Source: an uncultured beta proteobacterium
Lineage (GTDB): Bacteria > Pseudomonadota > Gammaproteobacteria > Burkholderiales > Rhodocyclaceae
NCBI GenBank assembly: GCA_903886975.1
Contig: CAISOB010000008.1
Coordinates: 1 to 52,479 of the forward strand
Length of the DNA: 52,479 nt
Reading direction: 5' to 3'
Numbering within the stretch: position 1 is the first letter of the stretch; every line of letters begins with the position of its first letter. The position numbers and the translations under genes are program-made. The notes beneath the pieces are model-generated. The model worked only from the letters and a program-made list of their open reading frames with translations, made no database searches and was not told the origin of the DNA. Below, in pieces: positions 24,008 through 38,001 of this stretch.

Positions 24008-25149
24008 GTGTCCTTGTTACCCTCTCTTCCGTCAGCAATTCTCGCCTTGGCCGATGGCACTGTATTTCGGGGTCAGGCGATCGGTTGTTCCGGCAAGACA
24101 AGTGGCGAAGTGGTGTTCAATACGGCGATGACCGGCTACCAGGAAATCCTCACCGATCCGTCCTACTGCCGCCAGATCGTCACCCTGACCTATCCGCATA
24201 TCGGCAATACCGGTTGTAACGACGACGATTTCGAGTCACGCGCCAATTTCGCCGCTGGCCTCGTCATTCGCGACCTGCCGCTGCGCGCCGAAAGCTGGCG
24301 CCTGCAGGACAACCTGTCCGACTACCTGAAGAAGCATGGCGTGGTGGCGATCGCCGGCATCGACACGCGCAAGCTGACTCGCCTGTTGCGCGAGAAGGGG
24401 GCCCAGGCCGGCTGTCTGATGGCCGGGACGATCGACGAAGCCCTGGCCATCGCCGAGGCGCGCGCCTTTCCCGGCCTGGCTGGAATGGATCTGGCCAAGG
24501 TGGTGTCGGTTGCGTCGCCCTATGTCTGGAACGAGGGCGAATGGTCGCTGACCGGCTACCAGCCGGGCGCCGCGGTCAAATTCCATGTCGTCGCCTACGA
24601 CTTCGGCGTCAAGCACAACAGTCTGCGCATGCTCGCCGCGCGCGGCTGCAAGGTCACCGTCGTGCCGGCGCAGACGACCGCGGCCGAGGTGCTGGCGCTT
24701 TCGCCCGATGGGGTTTTCCTGTCCAACGGTCCCGGCGATCCTGAACCCTGCGACTACGCGATCAAGGCCATCGCCGAACTGCTCGAGAAGAAGGTGCCGA
24801 TCTACGGCATCTGCCTCGGCCACCAGTTGCTGGCGCTGGCTTCCGGAGCGCGGACGATCAAGATGAAATTCGGACATCACGGCGCCAATCATCCGGTCAA
24901 GGATCTCGCCACGCAGCAGGTGATGATCACCAGCCAGAACCACGGTTTCGCCGTCGATCCGGCGAGCCTTCCGGCCAATCTGCGGGCGACGCATATTTCG
25001 CTGTTCGACGGCTCGCTGCAGGGCGTGAGTCGCACCGATGTGCCGGCCTTTTCCTTTCAGGGGCATCCGGAAGCGAGCCCCGGACCCCATGACCTCGGCT
25101 ATCTGTTCGACCGCTTCATCGCGCTGATGCAGCCGGCCAGGGGAAATTA

Positions 25150-25150
<1 letters not shown>
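24008..25150 (+). CDS. carA: Carbamoyl-phosphate synthase small subunit
   Basis: 380 residues from a GTG with AGGAG nine bases upstream. It is the glutaminase subunit that supplies ammonia to CarB for carbamoyl phosphate (arginine and pyrimidine synthesis). The N-terminal domain has [14 protein letters not shown]. The class I amidotransferase domain has nucleophile Cys in [10 protein letters not shown] near residue 268 and His/Glu in [11 protein letters not shown] near 350. The stop overlaps the carB ATG by one base. Confidence 0.98.
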
Positions 25151-28356
<3,206 letters not shown>

Positions 28357-28365
28357 ACACGCCTC

Positions 28366-28410
28366 AAACCGCCGGGTGCAGCCTTGCACGGGTGCCGGCG
28401 GTTTTGCTTT
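28366..28410 (+). terminator. Intrinsic terminator after carB
   Basis: A perfect 10-bp inverted repeat AAACCGCCGG / CCGGCGGTTT (28366-28375, 28395-28404) followed by TGCTTT, directly downstream of the carB stop and before greA. It separates the carAB transcript from greA. Confidence 0.75.
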
Positions 28411-28436
28411 ACTAGCGAACCGAGAGAGCATTGATT

Positions 28437-28913
28437 ATGAGCAAGATACCCCTGACAGTTAAGGGCGCGGAAAGACTCCGCGCCGAACTGCAGCAGCTAA
28501 AAGCCGTCGAGCGGCCCAAGGTGATTTCCGCCATCGCCGAAGCGCGCTCGCATGGCGATCTTTCCGAAAATGCCGAATACGAAGCCGCCAAGGAGCGCCA
28601 GGGGTTCGTCGAAGGGCGTATCAAGGAGATCGACAGCAAGCTCGCCAATGCCCAGATCATCGACCCCAAGCTGCTCGACGCCGACGGCCGCTGCGTTTTT
28701 GGTGCAACCTTGAACCTCGAGGACCAGGATACCGGGACACAGGTCTGCTACCAGATCGTCGGCGAGGATGAAGCCGATATTAAGGCCGGGAAGATTTCGG
28801 TCAATTCGCCGATTGCCCGCGCGCTGATCGGCAAGTTCGCCGGCGATATCGCGCAAGTGCAGGCGCCCGGCGGCTTGCGCGAATACGAAGTGCTGGACGT
28901 CCGCTACGAGTAA
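28437..28913 (+). CDS. greA: Transcription elongation factor GreA
   Basis: 158 residues from [14 protein letters not shown], the exact length of E. coli GreA. An N-terminal coiled coil (ending [16 protein letters not shown], with the acidic tip that reaches the polymerase active site) is followed by a C-terminal FKBP-like domain ([13 protein letters not shown]). It rescues backtracked RNA polymerase. A TTG six bases upstream is not needed. Confidence 0.97.
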   Translation: MSKIPLTVKGAERLRAELQQLKAVERPKVISAIAEARSHGDLSENAEYEAAKERQGFVEGRIKEIDSKLANAQIIDPKLLDADGRCVFGATLNLEDQDTGTQVCYQIVGEDEADIKAGKISVNSPIARALIGKFAGDIAQVQAPGGLREYEVLDVRYE

Positions 28914-28941
28914 GGCGCACGAACGCCGGAAACGCGCCGCT

Positions 28942-29295
28942 TTAACCGGGCGTGCCGCCCTGGAAGCTGCGCTTGGTGCGGCGCGGCTCGCTGCGGCCGC
29001 GGCGCGGTTTGGCCGCTTTGACGTCCGGCGACGGGCGCCAAATGACGAGCAGCTTGCCGATGTGCTGCACCGGCGCCGCACCCAGCTGTTCGCAGATGGC
29101 CGAGAGATACTCTTCGCGCACCTCGCGCGCGTCGTTGAAGACGCGGATCTTGATCAGTTCGTGGCTGTCGAGGTTGGCGGCGATTTCGCGCAAGACGGAT
29201 TCAGACAGCCCGTTTTGGCTGATCGCCACGACGGGATTGAGGGCGTGGGCACGGGCGCGCAGCGCGCGCCGTTCATCGGCTGTAATATCGAGCAT
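28942..29295 (-). CDS. yhbY: CRM-domain RNA-binding protein YhbY
   Basis: 117 residues. The YhbY/CRS1 fold is clear: [22 protein letters not shown] at the N-terminus, HELIKIRVF in the middle and GKLLVIWRP near residue 85. A basic, Arg/Lys-rich tail follows. In E. coli YhbY associates with pre-50S ribosomes. It is divergent from rlmE with 45 bp between start codons, the usual arrangement. Confidence 0.93.
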   Translation of the reverse strand: MLDITADERRALRARAHALNPVVAISQNGLSESVLREIAANLDSHELIKIRVFNDAREVREEYLSAICEQLGAAPVQHIGKLLVIWRPSPDVKAAKPRRGRSEPRRTKRSFQGGTPG

Positions 29296-29340
29296 TCAGT
29301 AGACCTTTGCAAAGAACGGATTTTACCGAAATTTTTGGCG

Positions 29341-29991
29341 ATGAAACGAACGAGAACAAGTAATGCGTGGTTGCATGAACACGTCAATGATCCTTACGTG
29401 CAACGCGCCAAGGCCGAAGGCTATCGTTCGCGCGCCTCGTTCAAGCTCCTGGAAATCGACGATCGGGATCACCTGATACGCAGTGGCGAGGTCGTTGTCG
29501 ACCTCGGTGCGACGCCCGGCGGCTGGTCACAGGTCGCGGCCAAACGCATGCAGGGCAAGGGCAGCGTCATCGCGCTCGACCTGCTGGAAATGGATCCCCT
29601 GCGCGGGGTCAGCTTCATCCAGGGTGATTTTCGCGAAGAGAAAGTATTGCAGGATCTGGAAACCATGCTCGCCGGCCGCAAGGTAGGGCTTGTGCTTTCC
29701 GACATGGCACCCAATATGTCAGGCATACTCGTCTCCGACCAGGCGCGAGTGATGCATCTTGCCGAGCTGGCGCTGGCTTTCTCGCGCAACTGGCTGAAAC
29801 CCGACGGGGCATTTCTGGTCAAAGTTTTCCAGGGTCATGGTTACGATGACTTCGTGCGCGAAATGAAAAGTACGTTCAGCACGGTCGCCACGCGCAAGCC
29901 GGATGCTTCCCGCGACCGCAGTCCCGAGGTTTATCTGCTGGGCCGGCGCCTTAAGGACGCCAGCGCCTCAATCGGCCGGGAAACGGTTTAG
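29341..29991 (+). CDS. rlmE: 23S rRNA 2'-O-methyltransferase RlmE (FtsJ/RrmJ)
   Basis: 216 residues from [10 protein letters not shown]. It methylates U2552 of 23S rRNA using S-adenosylmethionine. The SAM-binding motif is [13 protein letters not shown], and the catalytic K-D-K-E residues are in [22 protein letters not shown] and SPEVYLLG. The frame is open upstream, but the ATG at 29341 gives the family N-terminus. Lies upstream of ftsH, as in E. coli. Confidence 0.95.
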   Translation: MKRTRTSNAWLHEHVNDPYVQRAKAEGYRSRASFKLLEIDDRDHLIRSGEVVVDLGATPGGWSQVAAKRMQGKGSVIALDLLEMDPLRGVSFIQGDFREEKVLQDLETMLAGRKVGLVLSDMAPNMSGILVSDQARVMHLAELALAFSRNWLKPDGAFLVKVFQGHGYDDFVREMKSTFSTVATRKPDASRDRSPEVYLLGRRLKDASASIGRETV

Positions 29992-30060
29992 AATGATGTT
30001 TGTGCGCAATACACATCCTTTCAGGAGTTCCCTGGGGAGCAACGGAGAAGAGGTACAGCA

Positions 30061-31941
<1,881 letters not shown>

Positions 31942-31956
31942 GCGACGGGCAAGCAG

Positions 31957-31986
31957 CCGGGGAGCAAAACTCCCCCGGTTTTTTTT
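31957..31986 (+). terminator. Intrinsic terminator after ftsH
   Basis: CCGGGGAG / CTCCCCCGG hairpin with a short AAAA-containing loop, followed by an eight-T run, between ftsH and folP. The T-run ends 12 bases before the folP ATG, so folP expression would depend on read-through or an unseen start. Confidence 0.85.
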
Positions 31987-31998
31987 CGAGATCAGCCG

Positions 31999-32814
31999 AT
32001 GCTCCGTTGCGGGAAATTCCTGCTGCCGCTCGACCGCCCCCTGCTGATGGGGATCGTCAATCTGACGGTGGATTCCTTTTCCGGGGATGGACTGGCCAGC
32101 GATCCCGTCCGCGCCGTCGCCCATGCGCGAGCGCAAATCGCTGCCGGCGCCGACCTGCTCGATCTCGGCGCCGAATCGTCGCGCCCAGGTGCGGTTCCGG
32201 CGACGCTCGACGAAGAACTGGCCCGCCTCTTGCCGGTCCTCGATGCCTTGGCCGATTGCGGCGTCCCGGTCTCGGTCGATACCTACAAGCCCGAAGTCAT
32301 GCGCGCGGCCCTGGCCCACGGCGCGGCGATGATCAACGACATCTATGCCTTGCGCATGCCGGGCGCCGTCGCCGCGGTTGCCGCCAGCAATTGCGCCGTG
32401 TGCCTGATGCATATGCAGGGCGAACCAATGACCATGCAGCACAGCCCGGCCTATGACGATGTCTTTGTAGAAGTGCGGGATTTTCTGGCGGCGCGGGCGG
32501 CAGCGGCGACGGACGGGGGAATTTCGCGCGATCGCCTGGTCATCGATCCCGGCTTCGGATTCGGCAAAACGCTGGAGCACAACGTCGAACTGCTGCGCCG
32601 TCTCGACGAACTCGCTGGCGGCAGCCTGCCGTTGTTGGCCGGGATTTCGCGCAAAGCCATGCTCGGGGCGATCACCGGCCGTCCGGTCGAAGAACGTCTG
32701 GCCGCAAGCGTCGCCGCGGCCCTGCTGGCCGCGCAGCACGGCGCGCGCATCCTGCGCATACATGACGTCGGCGCGACGCGCGATGCCCTGGCGGTCTGGC
32801 AGGCAGGTGCATGA
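31999..32814 (+). CDS. folP: Dihydropteroate synthase
   Basis: 271 residues. It condenses p-aminobenzoate with dihydropterin pyrophosphate in folate synthesis. The TIM-barrel motifs are present but slightly unusual: MGIVNLTVDSFSGDG instead of the common NxTPDSFSDGG, and GAESSRPGA instead of GGESTRPGA. DPGFGFGKT and a GISRKAMLG loop are normal. It follows the ftsH terminator. In most relatives glmM comes next; here 12.5 kb intervene. Confidence 0.95.
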   Translation: MLRCGKFLLPLDRPLLMGIVNLTVDSFSGDGLASDPVRAVAHARAQIAAGADLLDLGAESSRPGAVPATLDEELARLLPVLDALADCGVPVSVDTYKPEVMRAALAHGAAMINDIYALRMPGAVAAVAASNCAVCLMHMQGEPMTMQHSPAYDDVFVEVRDFLAARAAAATDGGISRDRLVIDPGFGFGKTLEHNVELLRRLDELAGGSLPLLAGISRKAMLGAITGRPVEERLAASVAAALLAAQHGARILRIHDVGATRDALAVWQAGA

Positions 32815-32846
32815 GGGCGCCGGCTATTCTTCTCGAATACCCGCGG

Positions 32847-32864
32847 CTGTCATAGAACTGTAAT
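32847..32864 (+). promoter_or_regulatory. Pho box upstream of CYTH-CHAD gene
   Basis: CTGTCATAGAACTGTAAT: two 7-base direct repeats (CTGTCAT, CTGTAAT) separated by four bases, an almost exact match to the PhoB-binding consensus. A third CTGTCAT lies at 32886-32892 and a possible -10, TAATCT, at 32899-32904. It is in the folP-CYTH/CHAD gap, 112 bases before the start codon. Confidence 0.75.
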
Positions 32865-32976
32865 ACGCCCGAGCAAGACAAGCGCCTGTCATCTCTGCTA
32901 ATCTTCTCGCTCGCGGCGGTAGCGGTTATGCCGAGCCGCCCGCATAAGAAGGCCCCGGGGGAAGAAAGACACTCGA

Positions 32977-34506
32977 ATGCCCAAGGAAATCGAGCTCAAA
33001 CTACGTCTGCCTTCTTCACAAGCGCGGCGCCTGCAACTTCACCCGCTGCTGTCCGGCCAGCGGCCGCAGAAGTACCGGTTGCTCAATACCTACTATGACA
33101 CGCCCGAACTCGAGCTGCGCAAGCGCGGCATCGCCCTGCGCCTGCGTCGCAAGGGCTGGGCGGTCTGGCTGATGACCGTCAAGGGGGGCGCCGGCGGTGA
33201 CAGCGGCAGTGGCGGACTGGCGCAACGCAACGAATGGGAGGCGCAGACGCAGCCCGGCGTCTTCGATTTTTCGATCGTAACCGACAGCGATCTGCGTGAT
33301 TTTCTCGAGTCGCGTCGCGCGCGCTTGCAAGCCGTCTTTTCGACCGATTTCACGCGCACGGCGTGGACCTTGAAACGGGCTGAGTCGGTCATCGAGATGG
33401 CGCTCGACCGGGGCAAGATCAGCGCCGCAGCGACGCCCGGCGGTCCGGATACGGCGGGCGAAGCGCTGTGCGAAGTGGAACTGGAGCTGATCGAAGGTAC
33501 TTCACCCGATGCGCTCTTCGAGCTGGCGATCGAGCTGGCGAGCGAACTGCATCTGCACCCAGAAATCCTGAGCAAGGCTGAGCGCGGTTATGCGCTGTCC
33601 GACAGCGCCTTGGCGCAACCCGTCAAGGCCTTCAACTCGGTTGTCGAAAACGCGATGTCGCCGGTCGACGCGTTTCGCACGATTGCACTGGCCTGTCTCG
33701 CTCAGTTGCAGCGCAATGAGGCGGGGGCCATCGCCGGCGACAACCCCGAATACGTACATCAGGCCAGAGTGGCGATCCGCCGCCTGCGTTCGGCATTCCG
33801 TCTGTTCTCACCGGTTCTCGCGGACAACTTTGTCGCGATCTATTCGCCGCGCTGGAAGAAATTGGCCGGGCATCTTGGCAGCGCGCGCGACTGGGACGTC
33901 TTCCTGACCGAGACCCTGGCGCCGCTTGAGGAGGCCTTCCCGGCGGACGCGGATCTGGCGGTCTTGCGCACGCGCGGCGACGAGATCCAGCGCAAGGCGC
34001 AGGAATCCGCCGGCGTTGCTCTGCGGCAGCAGGAATACAGCCAGCTGCTGCTGGCCTTTTCAGCGGCGCTGTTCCGCGAGACGCCGCCGACCATCGCGGC
34101 GCAGGACGTAAAGTCGGGCGACAGCCTGCGCAAGTTCGCCGGCCAGAGGCTCGAAAAGCGGGCCAAGGCGATCAAGATACTGGCCAGCGAACACGGCAAG
34201 ATGAACGCCGAACGCCGCCATGAATTGCGCATTGCCTTCAAGAAACTGCGCTACGCACTCGAATTCTTTTCGCCGATTTTGTCGCGCAAGCATTTGGCGG
34301 ACTATCAGGCTTCCCTATCGGCCATACAGGACTTGCTCGGCACGCTCAACGATCAAGTCACGGCCTCGCGCCTGATCAAGGAATTGCATCCGAAAGGCGA
34401 ACCTGATCCGCTGACGCGCGGCTGGATTGCCGGCCGTACCCAATTGCTGATCGGTACGCTGAATACCGAACTGAGCGGATTCCTGACCTGCAAGAAACCC
34501 TGGTGA
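32977..34506 (+). CDS. CYTH-CHAD domain protein (inorganic triphosphatase/polyphosphate-associated)
   Basis: 509 residues in two domains. The N-terminal CYTH domain (1-205) has the EIELKL (ExExK) signature and the charged barrel residues typical of triphosphate-tunnel enzymes such as E. coli YgiF, which cleaves inorganic triphosphate. The C-terminal CHAD domain (about 225-500) is helical with conserved histidines in HQARVAIRRLRSAFRLF and HELRIAFKKLRYALEFF; CHAD proteins bind polyphosphate and are found on polyphosphate granules in other bacteria. The Pho box upstream suggests induction by phosphate limitation. It converges on a glycosyltransferase gene with only 13 bp between stops. The enzyme activity is inferred from the family. 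Confidence 0.92.
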   Translation: MPKEIELKLRLPSSQARRLQLHPLLSGQRPQKYRLLNTYYDTPELELRKRGIALRLRRKGWAVWLMTVKGGAGGDSGSGGLAQRNEWEAQTQPGVFDFSIVTDSDLRDFLESRRARLQAVFSTDFTRTAWTLKRAESVIEMALDRGKISAAATPGGPDTAGEALCEVELELIEGTSPDALFELAIELASELHLHPEILSKAERGYALSDSALAQPVKAFNSVVENAMSPVDAFRTIALACLAQLQRNEAGAIAGDNPEYVHQARVAIRRLRSAFRLFSPVLADNFVAIYSPRWKKLAGHLGSARDWDVFLTETLAPLEEAFPADADLAVLRTRGDEIQRKAQESAGVALRQQEYSQLLLAFSAALFRETPPTIAAQDVKSGDSLRKFAGQRLEKRAKAIKILASEHGKMNAERRHELRIAFKKLRYALEFFSPILSRKHLADYQASLSAIQDLLGTLNDQVTASRLIKELHPKGEPDPLTRGWIAGRTQLLIGTLNTELSGFLTCKKPW

Positions 34507-34519
34507 GCGTCGCAGGCGC

Positions 34520-35575
34520 TTAACGGGACGCCAGGGAAGCCGGCGCGGCAACGCCATCGTTGCCGCGCGACGTGCGACGCGGAATAGGCTGTAGCGCTGC
34601 GAGCATCTGATCGGTGGCATCTGACCAGGAAAACTGCTCGGCGCGCCGCCGCACCTGATCGCGCGGCAATTCGAGCGCTTGCAGACAGGCCGTGCGCAGA
34701 TCAGCGTGCATGACACCGCCGCCCGAAGCGCCGATGACATCAATCGGACCGGCGACCGGGAAAGCGGCAACGGGCGTGCCGCAGGCCATAGCTTCGGCAA
34801 TGACCAGCCCGAAGGTATCGGTTACGCTCGGAAAAACCATGACGTCGGCCGAGCGATAAAGGCGCGCCAATTCATGCCCGTCGAGCACGCCCAACCAGCG
34901 CGCTTCCGGATAGCGCGCCTGCAGGCGTCGACGCGCCGGCCCTTCGCCGGCGACCCATTTTTCACCGGGCAGGTCGAGGCGGAGAAAGGCGTCGACCTGT
35001 TTCTCGACAGCGATCCGGCCGACGTAGAGGAAGATCGGCCGCTTGCCCGCAATTTCGCGGTCGCCCGTGGGCTCAAACAATTCCAGATCGACGCCGCGCG
35101 ACCACAATCGCGCGCCGCGAAAGCCGCGTGCCTTGAGGTCCGCGACAATCGCCGGCGTCGGCGCCAGGGTGGCGCGTGCCGCGTTGTGGAAGCGTCGCAG
35201 CAGCGCGTACGTCCAGGCGGTCGGAACACGGAAACGCGCTTCGACGTACTCCGGAAAGCGGCTGTGATAGGCCGTGGTGAAGGGCCAGCGGCGATGCATG
35301 GCGATGCTGCGCGCCAACCAGCCCAAAGGGCCTTCGGTCGCGATGTGCAGACAATCCGGACGGAAAGCGTCGATATGCCGCTCGACATGCCACGCCGTCG
35401 TCAGGGCCAGGCTGATTTCCGGGTAGGTCGGGCAGGGGATTGAGCGAAACTCGAGCGGCGATAGCAGGCGGACCAGATGTCCCTTGCGTTCAAGTTCGCG
35501 GCGCGTCATCTTGAGCGTGCGCACGACACCGTTGACCTGCGGTTCCCAGGCGTCGCTGATGATGAGTATCCTCAT
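34520..35575 (-). CDS. GT4-type glycosyltransferase, likely glycolipid synthase (Agt-like)
   Basis: 351 residues. The start MRILIISDAWEPQVNGVVRTL and the segment FRSIPCPTYPEISLAL resemble the proteobacterial glycosyltransferases (Agrobacterium Agt type) that add sugar to diacylglycerol under phosphate starvation. The GT-B donor site is visible as FLYVGRIAVEKQ, VFPSVTDTFGLVIAEAMACGTPVAAF. No signal peptide or membrane helix; it is probably membrane-associated by surface charge. It is divergent from phoA across a 195-bp gap with Pho-box-like sequences on both strands. Lipid remodelling is inferred; capsule or LPS glycosylation is the alternative. The usual partner, phospholipase PlcP, is not in the window. 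Confidence 0.85.
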   Translation of the reverse strand: MRILIISDAWEPQVNGVVRTLKMTRRELERKGHLVRLLSPLEFRSIPCPTYPEISLALTTAWHVERHIDAFRPDCLHIATEGPLGWLARSIAMHRRWPFTTAYHSRFPEYVEARFRVPTAWTYALLRRFHNAARATLAPTPAIVADLKARGFRGARLWSRGVDLELFEPTGDREIAGKRPIFLYVGRIAVEKQVDAFLRLDLPGEKWVAGEGPARRRLQARYPEARWLGVLDGHELARLYRSADVMVFPSVTDTFGLVIAEAMACGTPVAAFPVAGPIDVIGASGGGVMHADLRTACLQALELPRDQVRRRAEQFSWSDATDQMLAALQPIPRRTSRGNDGVAAPASLASR

Positions 35576-35669
35576 GCCGAAGTTTCGATCCGGCCGTCAC
35601 CACCTAAGTTCTCTTGCCTCATCAATACTCCCCACCGTGATAGCGATGCGGGAAGGATGGGGCCGCGAC

Positions 35670-35687
35670 TTTACAAACATGTGTCAA
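35670..35687 (-). promoter_or_regulatory. Weak Pho-box-like site toward the glycosyltransferase gene
   Basis: On the minus strand TTGACAC-ATGT-TTGTAAA, a 7-4-7 arrangement matching the PhoB consensus at about four to five of seven positions in each half. It lies 95 bases upstream of the glycosyltransferase start. Weaker than the sites at 32847 and 46719; supported mainly by context. Confidence 0.4.
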
Positions 35688-35706
35688 ATGAAGAAATCAA
35701 GAGCGA

Positions 35707-35724
35707 CTGTAACAAAACCTTAAT
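35707..35724 (+). promoter_or_regulatory. Pho box upstream of alkaline phosphatase
   Basis: CTGTAAC-AAAA-CCTTAAT: the first half is perfect, the second matches five of seven. A possible -10 (TAGAGT, 35735-35740) sits 10 bases further, the spacing of Pho promoters, and the phoA ATG is at 35771. Confidence 0.6.
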
Positions 35725-35770
35725 TCGCAAAACTTAGAGTGGCGCTGATCAATGTCCAAAGGAATAGTCC

Positions 35771-37531
35771 ATGCGTTTTCGATTTCCCATCCTCGCGTTG
35801 TGCGCCGCGGCGCTGTCGTTGCCGGCCGCCGCGCAAACCATCTTCCCGCTCAACCGCGCCGAAATCCTTGCCGGTTCCCGTTTCGATTTCAAGGTCGAAT
35901 TCGCCGGCCTTGTCGATCCCGCGCAGGTCAAGGTCACGATCAACGGCGCCGATCCGGCCAAGGTCCTCGGCAAGCCCGCCGAACCGATCAGCCGGGAAGA
36001 CGGCAAAGACGTTTCCAGCCTGCTGCTGCGCGATGCGGCGATCGGCAAGCCGGGGCGATACGCCGTCACGGCCAGCGATGGAACGAACAGCAGGACGGTA
36101 AGCTGGAACGTCTACGCGACGCCGAGCAAGCGCGCCGCGAAGAACGTGATCCTGTTTATCGGCGACGGTTTCTCGATCGCCCACCGGACGGCTGCCCGCA
36201 TCCTCTCGAAGGGAATCGAGGACGGCAAGTACAAGGGCAAGCTCGCGCTCGACGACATGCCGTACATGGCGCTGCTGACAACGCAGGGAACCGATTCGAT
36301 CATCACCGATTCTGCCAATTCGGCAAGTGCCTACACGACCGGCCACAAGTCCTGCGTCAATGCGCTCGGCGTTTATTGCTCGCGCGCCGGCAATACGCTC
36401 GATCACCCGAAGGTCGAGACGATCACCTCGATCGCCAAGCGCAGGGGCATGGCCGTCGGCGCGGTCACCAATTCCGAGATCGAAGACGCAACACCGGCTG
36501 CGATGGTCTCGCATACGCGCCGTCGCGCGGACTACAACGACATCGTTCAGATGTATTACGACAGCAAGATCGACGTCATGATGGGCGGCGGTTCGCCCAA
36601 CTTCCTGCCGAAGACGACACCCGGCTCCAAACGCGCCGACGAGATCGACTTCATCGACCGCTTCAAGCAGGCCGGCTACCAACTGGCGACGACCAAGACG
36701 GAAATGTTCGCGGCCGCCGACGACCCGAAGACGACCCGTCTGCTCGGCCTTTACAACACCGGCAATGTCGACGGCGCGCTCGACTTGAAATTTCTCAAAA
36801 AGGGCAGCGTCGCCAGCTTTCCTGACCAGCCCGACGTCGTCGAAGAGTTGCGCGCGGCGCTCAAGGTGCTCTCCCGCAACAAGAACGGTTTTGTGTTGAT
36901 GGTCGAATCTGCGCGGATTGACAAGTACTCGCATTCGCTCGATCCGGAGCGCGCGATCTACGACACCATCATGCTTGACGATGCCGTCAAGCTGGCCAAA
37001 GACTGGGCCGGCGCCCATGGAAACCAAACTCTGATCCTGGTTACCGCCGACCACGCGCATCCGGTCAGCGTCATCGGCACCGTCGATGACCAGGCGCCGG
37101 CCAGCGAGCTGCGTAACAAGGTCGGAACCTACGAGGACGCCGGCTTTCCCAACTACCCGGCGCCCGATGCCGACGGCTATCCGAACCGCGTCGATGTCTC
37201 GCGGCGCATCCGCATGGTGTTCGGTGCGACGCCCGATTACTACGACACCTATGCGCCGTTCATGGAGGGGGAATTCGTCCCGGCGATCAAGAATGCTGAC
37301 GGCGTGATGGTCGCCAACGAAAAATACAAGAACGTTCCGGGCGCCGTCCTGCACGAAGGCAACCTCCCGAACAAGGGGCCGCGCGCCGCTAACCAGGGCG
37401 TGCATTCGGGCGATGACGTGATCCTCACGGCGGTCGGACCGGGAGCGCAGAAGATTCACGGCCAGATGGAGAACACCGAGCTTTTCCGGGTCATGGCCGA
37501 CGCCCTGGCGCTGGCGCCAGGGAAGAAGTGA
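35771..37531 (+). CDS. phoA: Alkaline phosphatase, PhoA family
   Basis: 586 residues. A Sec signal peptide (LCAAALSLPAAAQ, cleavage near residue 21) is followed by an extra ~100-residue N-terminal beta domain, then the phosphatase fold. Key residues: first metal-binding Asp in ILFIGDG, nucleophile Ser in TDSANSASAYTTG, metal ligands in VESARIDKYSH, TADHAH and GVHSGDD. It hydrolyses phosphate monoesters in the periplasm and needs two Zn and one Mg. Much longer than E. coli PhoA (471), mainly because of the N-terminal domain and insertions. The stop overlaps the next gene by 4 bp (GTGA), starting a four-gene operon under a Pho box. Confidence 0.92.
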   Translation: MRFRFPILALCAAALSLPAAAQTIFPLNRAEILAGSRFDFKVEFAGLVDPAQVKVTINGADPAKVLGKPAEPISREDGKDVSSLLLRDAAIGKPGRYAVTASDGTNSRTVSWNVYATPSKRAAKNVILFIGDGFSIAHRTAARILSKGIEDGKYKGKLALDDMPYMALLTTQGTDSIITDSANSASAYTTGHKSCVNALGVYCSRAGNTLDHPKVETITSIAKRRGMAVGAVTNSEIEDATPAAMVSHTRRRADYNDIVQMYYDSKIDVMMGGGSPNFLPKTTPGSKRADEIDFIDRFKQAGYQLATTKTEMFAAADDPKTTRLLGLYNTGNVDGALDLKFLKKGSVASFPDQPDVVEELRAALKVLSRNKNGFVLMVESARIDKYSHSLDPERAIYDTIMLDDAVKLAKDWAGAHGNQTLILVTADHAHPVSVIGTVDDQAPASELRNKVGTYEDAGFPNYPAPDADGYPNRVDVSRRIRMVFGATPDYYDTYAPFMEGEFVPAIKNADGVMVANEKYKNVPGAVLHEGNLPNKGPRAANQGVHSGDDVILTAVGPGAQKIHGQMENTELFRVMADALALAPGKK

Positions 37532-38001
37532 GCGATCTTCCGCGGCTGCGCGGCACCGGGCGCGCGCCGTCGCCCGGCCGCCGCGCTTTCTTGGCCCTGC
37601 CGCTGCTGGCCTTGCCACTGCTGGCGTCGGGCGCCGAATTGCTGAGCTTTGCCACGCTCTATCAATCCGTCGGCGTCCTCGGCATCAAGTATTCGCAGGA
37701 GGCAATTGCGCTGATCGGAAAGCCGGTTCGCCTGCGCGGCTTCATGGCACCGCCGCTCAAGCCGGAAAGCAAGTTCTTTGTTCTGACGCGCGAGCCGGTA
37801 TCGGTTTGTCCTTTTTGCGCCTCGGATGCGCAGTGGCCGGTCGACATTGTCGTCATCTATCTCAAGGGTGCGCTGGCGCCGGTCGATTTCGCCCAGCGCA
37901 TCGAAGTCGAAGGCCGCCTCGAAATCGGCTCATGGACCGATCCGCAAACCGGGTTCGTCAGCCAGGTGCGTATCGTCGATGCCGTGTTGAGCAAACAATG
38001 A
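37528..38001 (+). CDS. Periplasmic CxxC protein, DUF3299-like
   Basis: 157 residues from a GTG that overlaps the phoA stop. An N-terminal RR-containing, Leu/Ala-rich signal sequence (to about residue 36) may be Sec or Tat. The mature domain has GKPVRLRGFMAPPLKPE and a CPFC motif at residues 94-97, then strands resembling an OB-like fold. It resembles DUF3299-type proteins that I recall accompanying MacB/LolCDE-like ABC transporters regulated by zinc in Pseudomonas (PA4063-PA4066 region); that comparison is from memory. The CxxC could bind metal or act on thiols. It overlaps the ABC ATPase gene by 4 bp (ATGA). Confidence 0.7.
   Translation: MSDLPRLRGTGRAPSPGRRAFLALPLLALPLLASGAELLSFATLYQSVGVLGIKYSQEAIALIGKPVRLRGFMAPPLKPESKFFVLTREPVSVCPFCASDAQWPVDIVVIYLKGALAPVDFAQRIEVEGRLEIGSWTDPQTGFVSQVRIVDAVLSKQ

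Noticed and set aside
35720..37618. 632-codon open frame antisense to phoA
   Set aside because: Arg/Val/Asp-rich shadow of a clear alkaline phosphatase, without a ribosome site.
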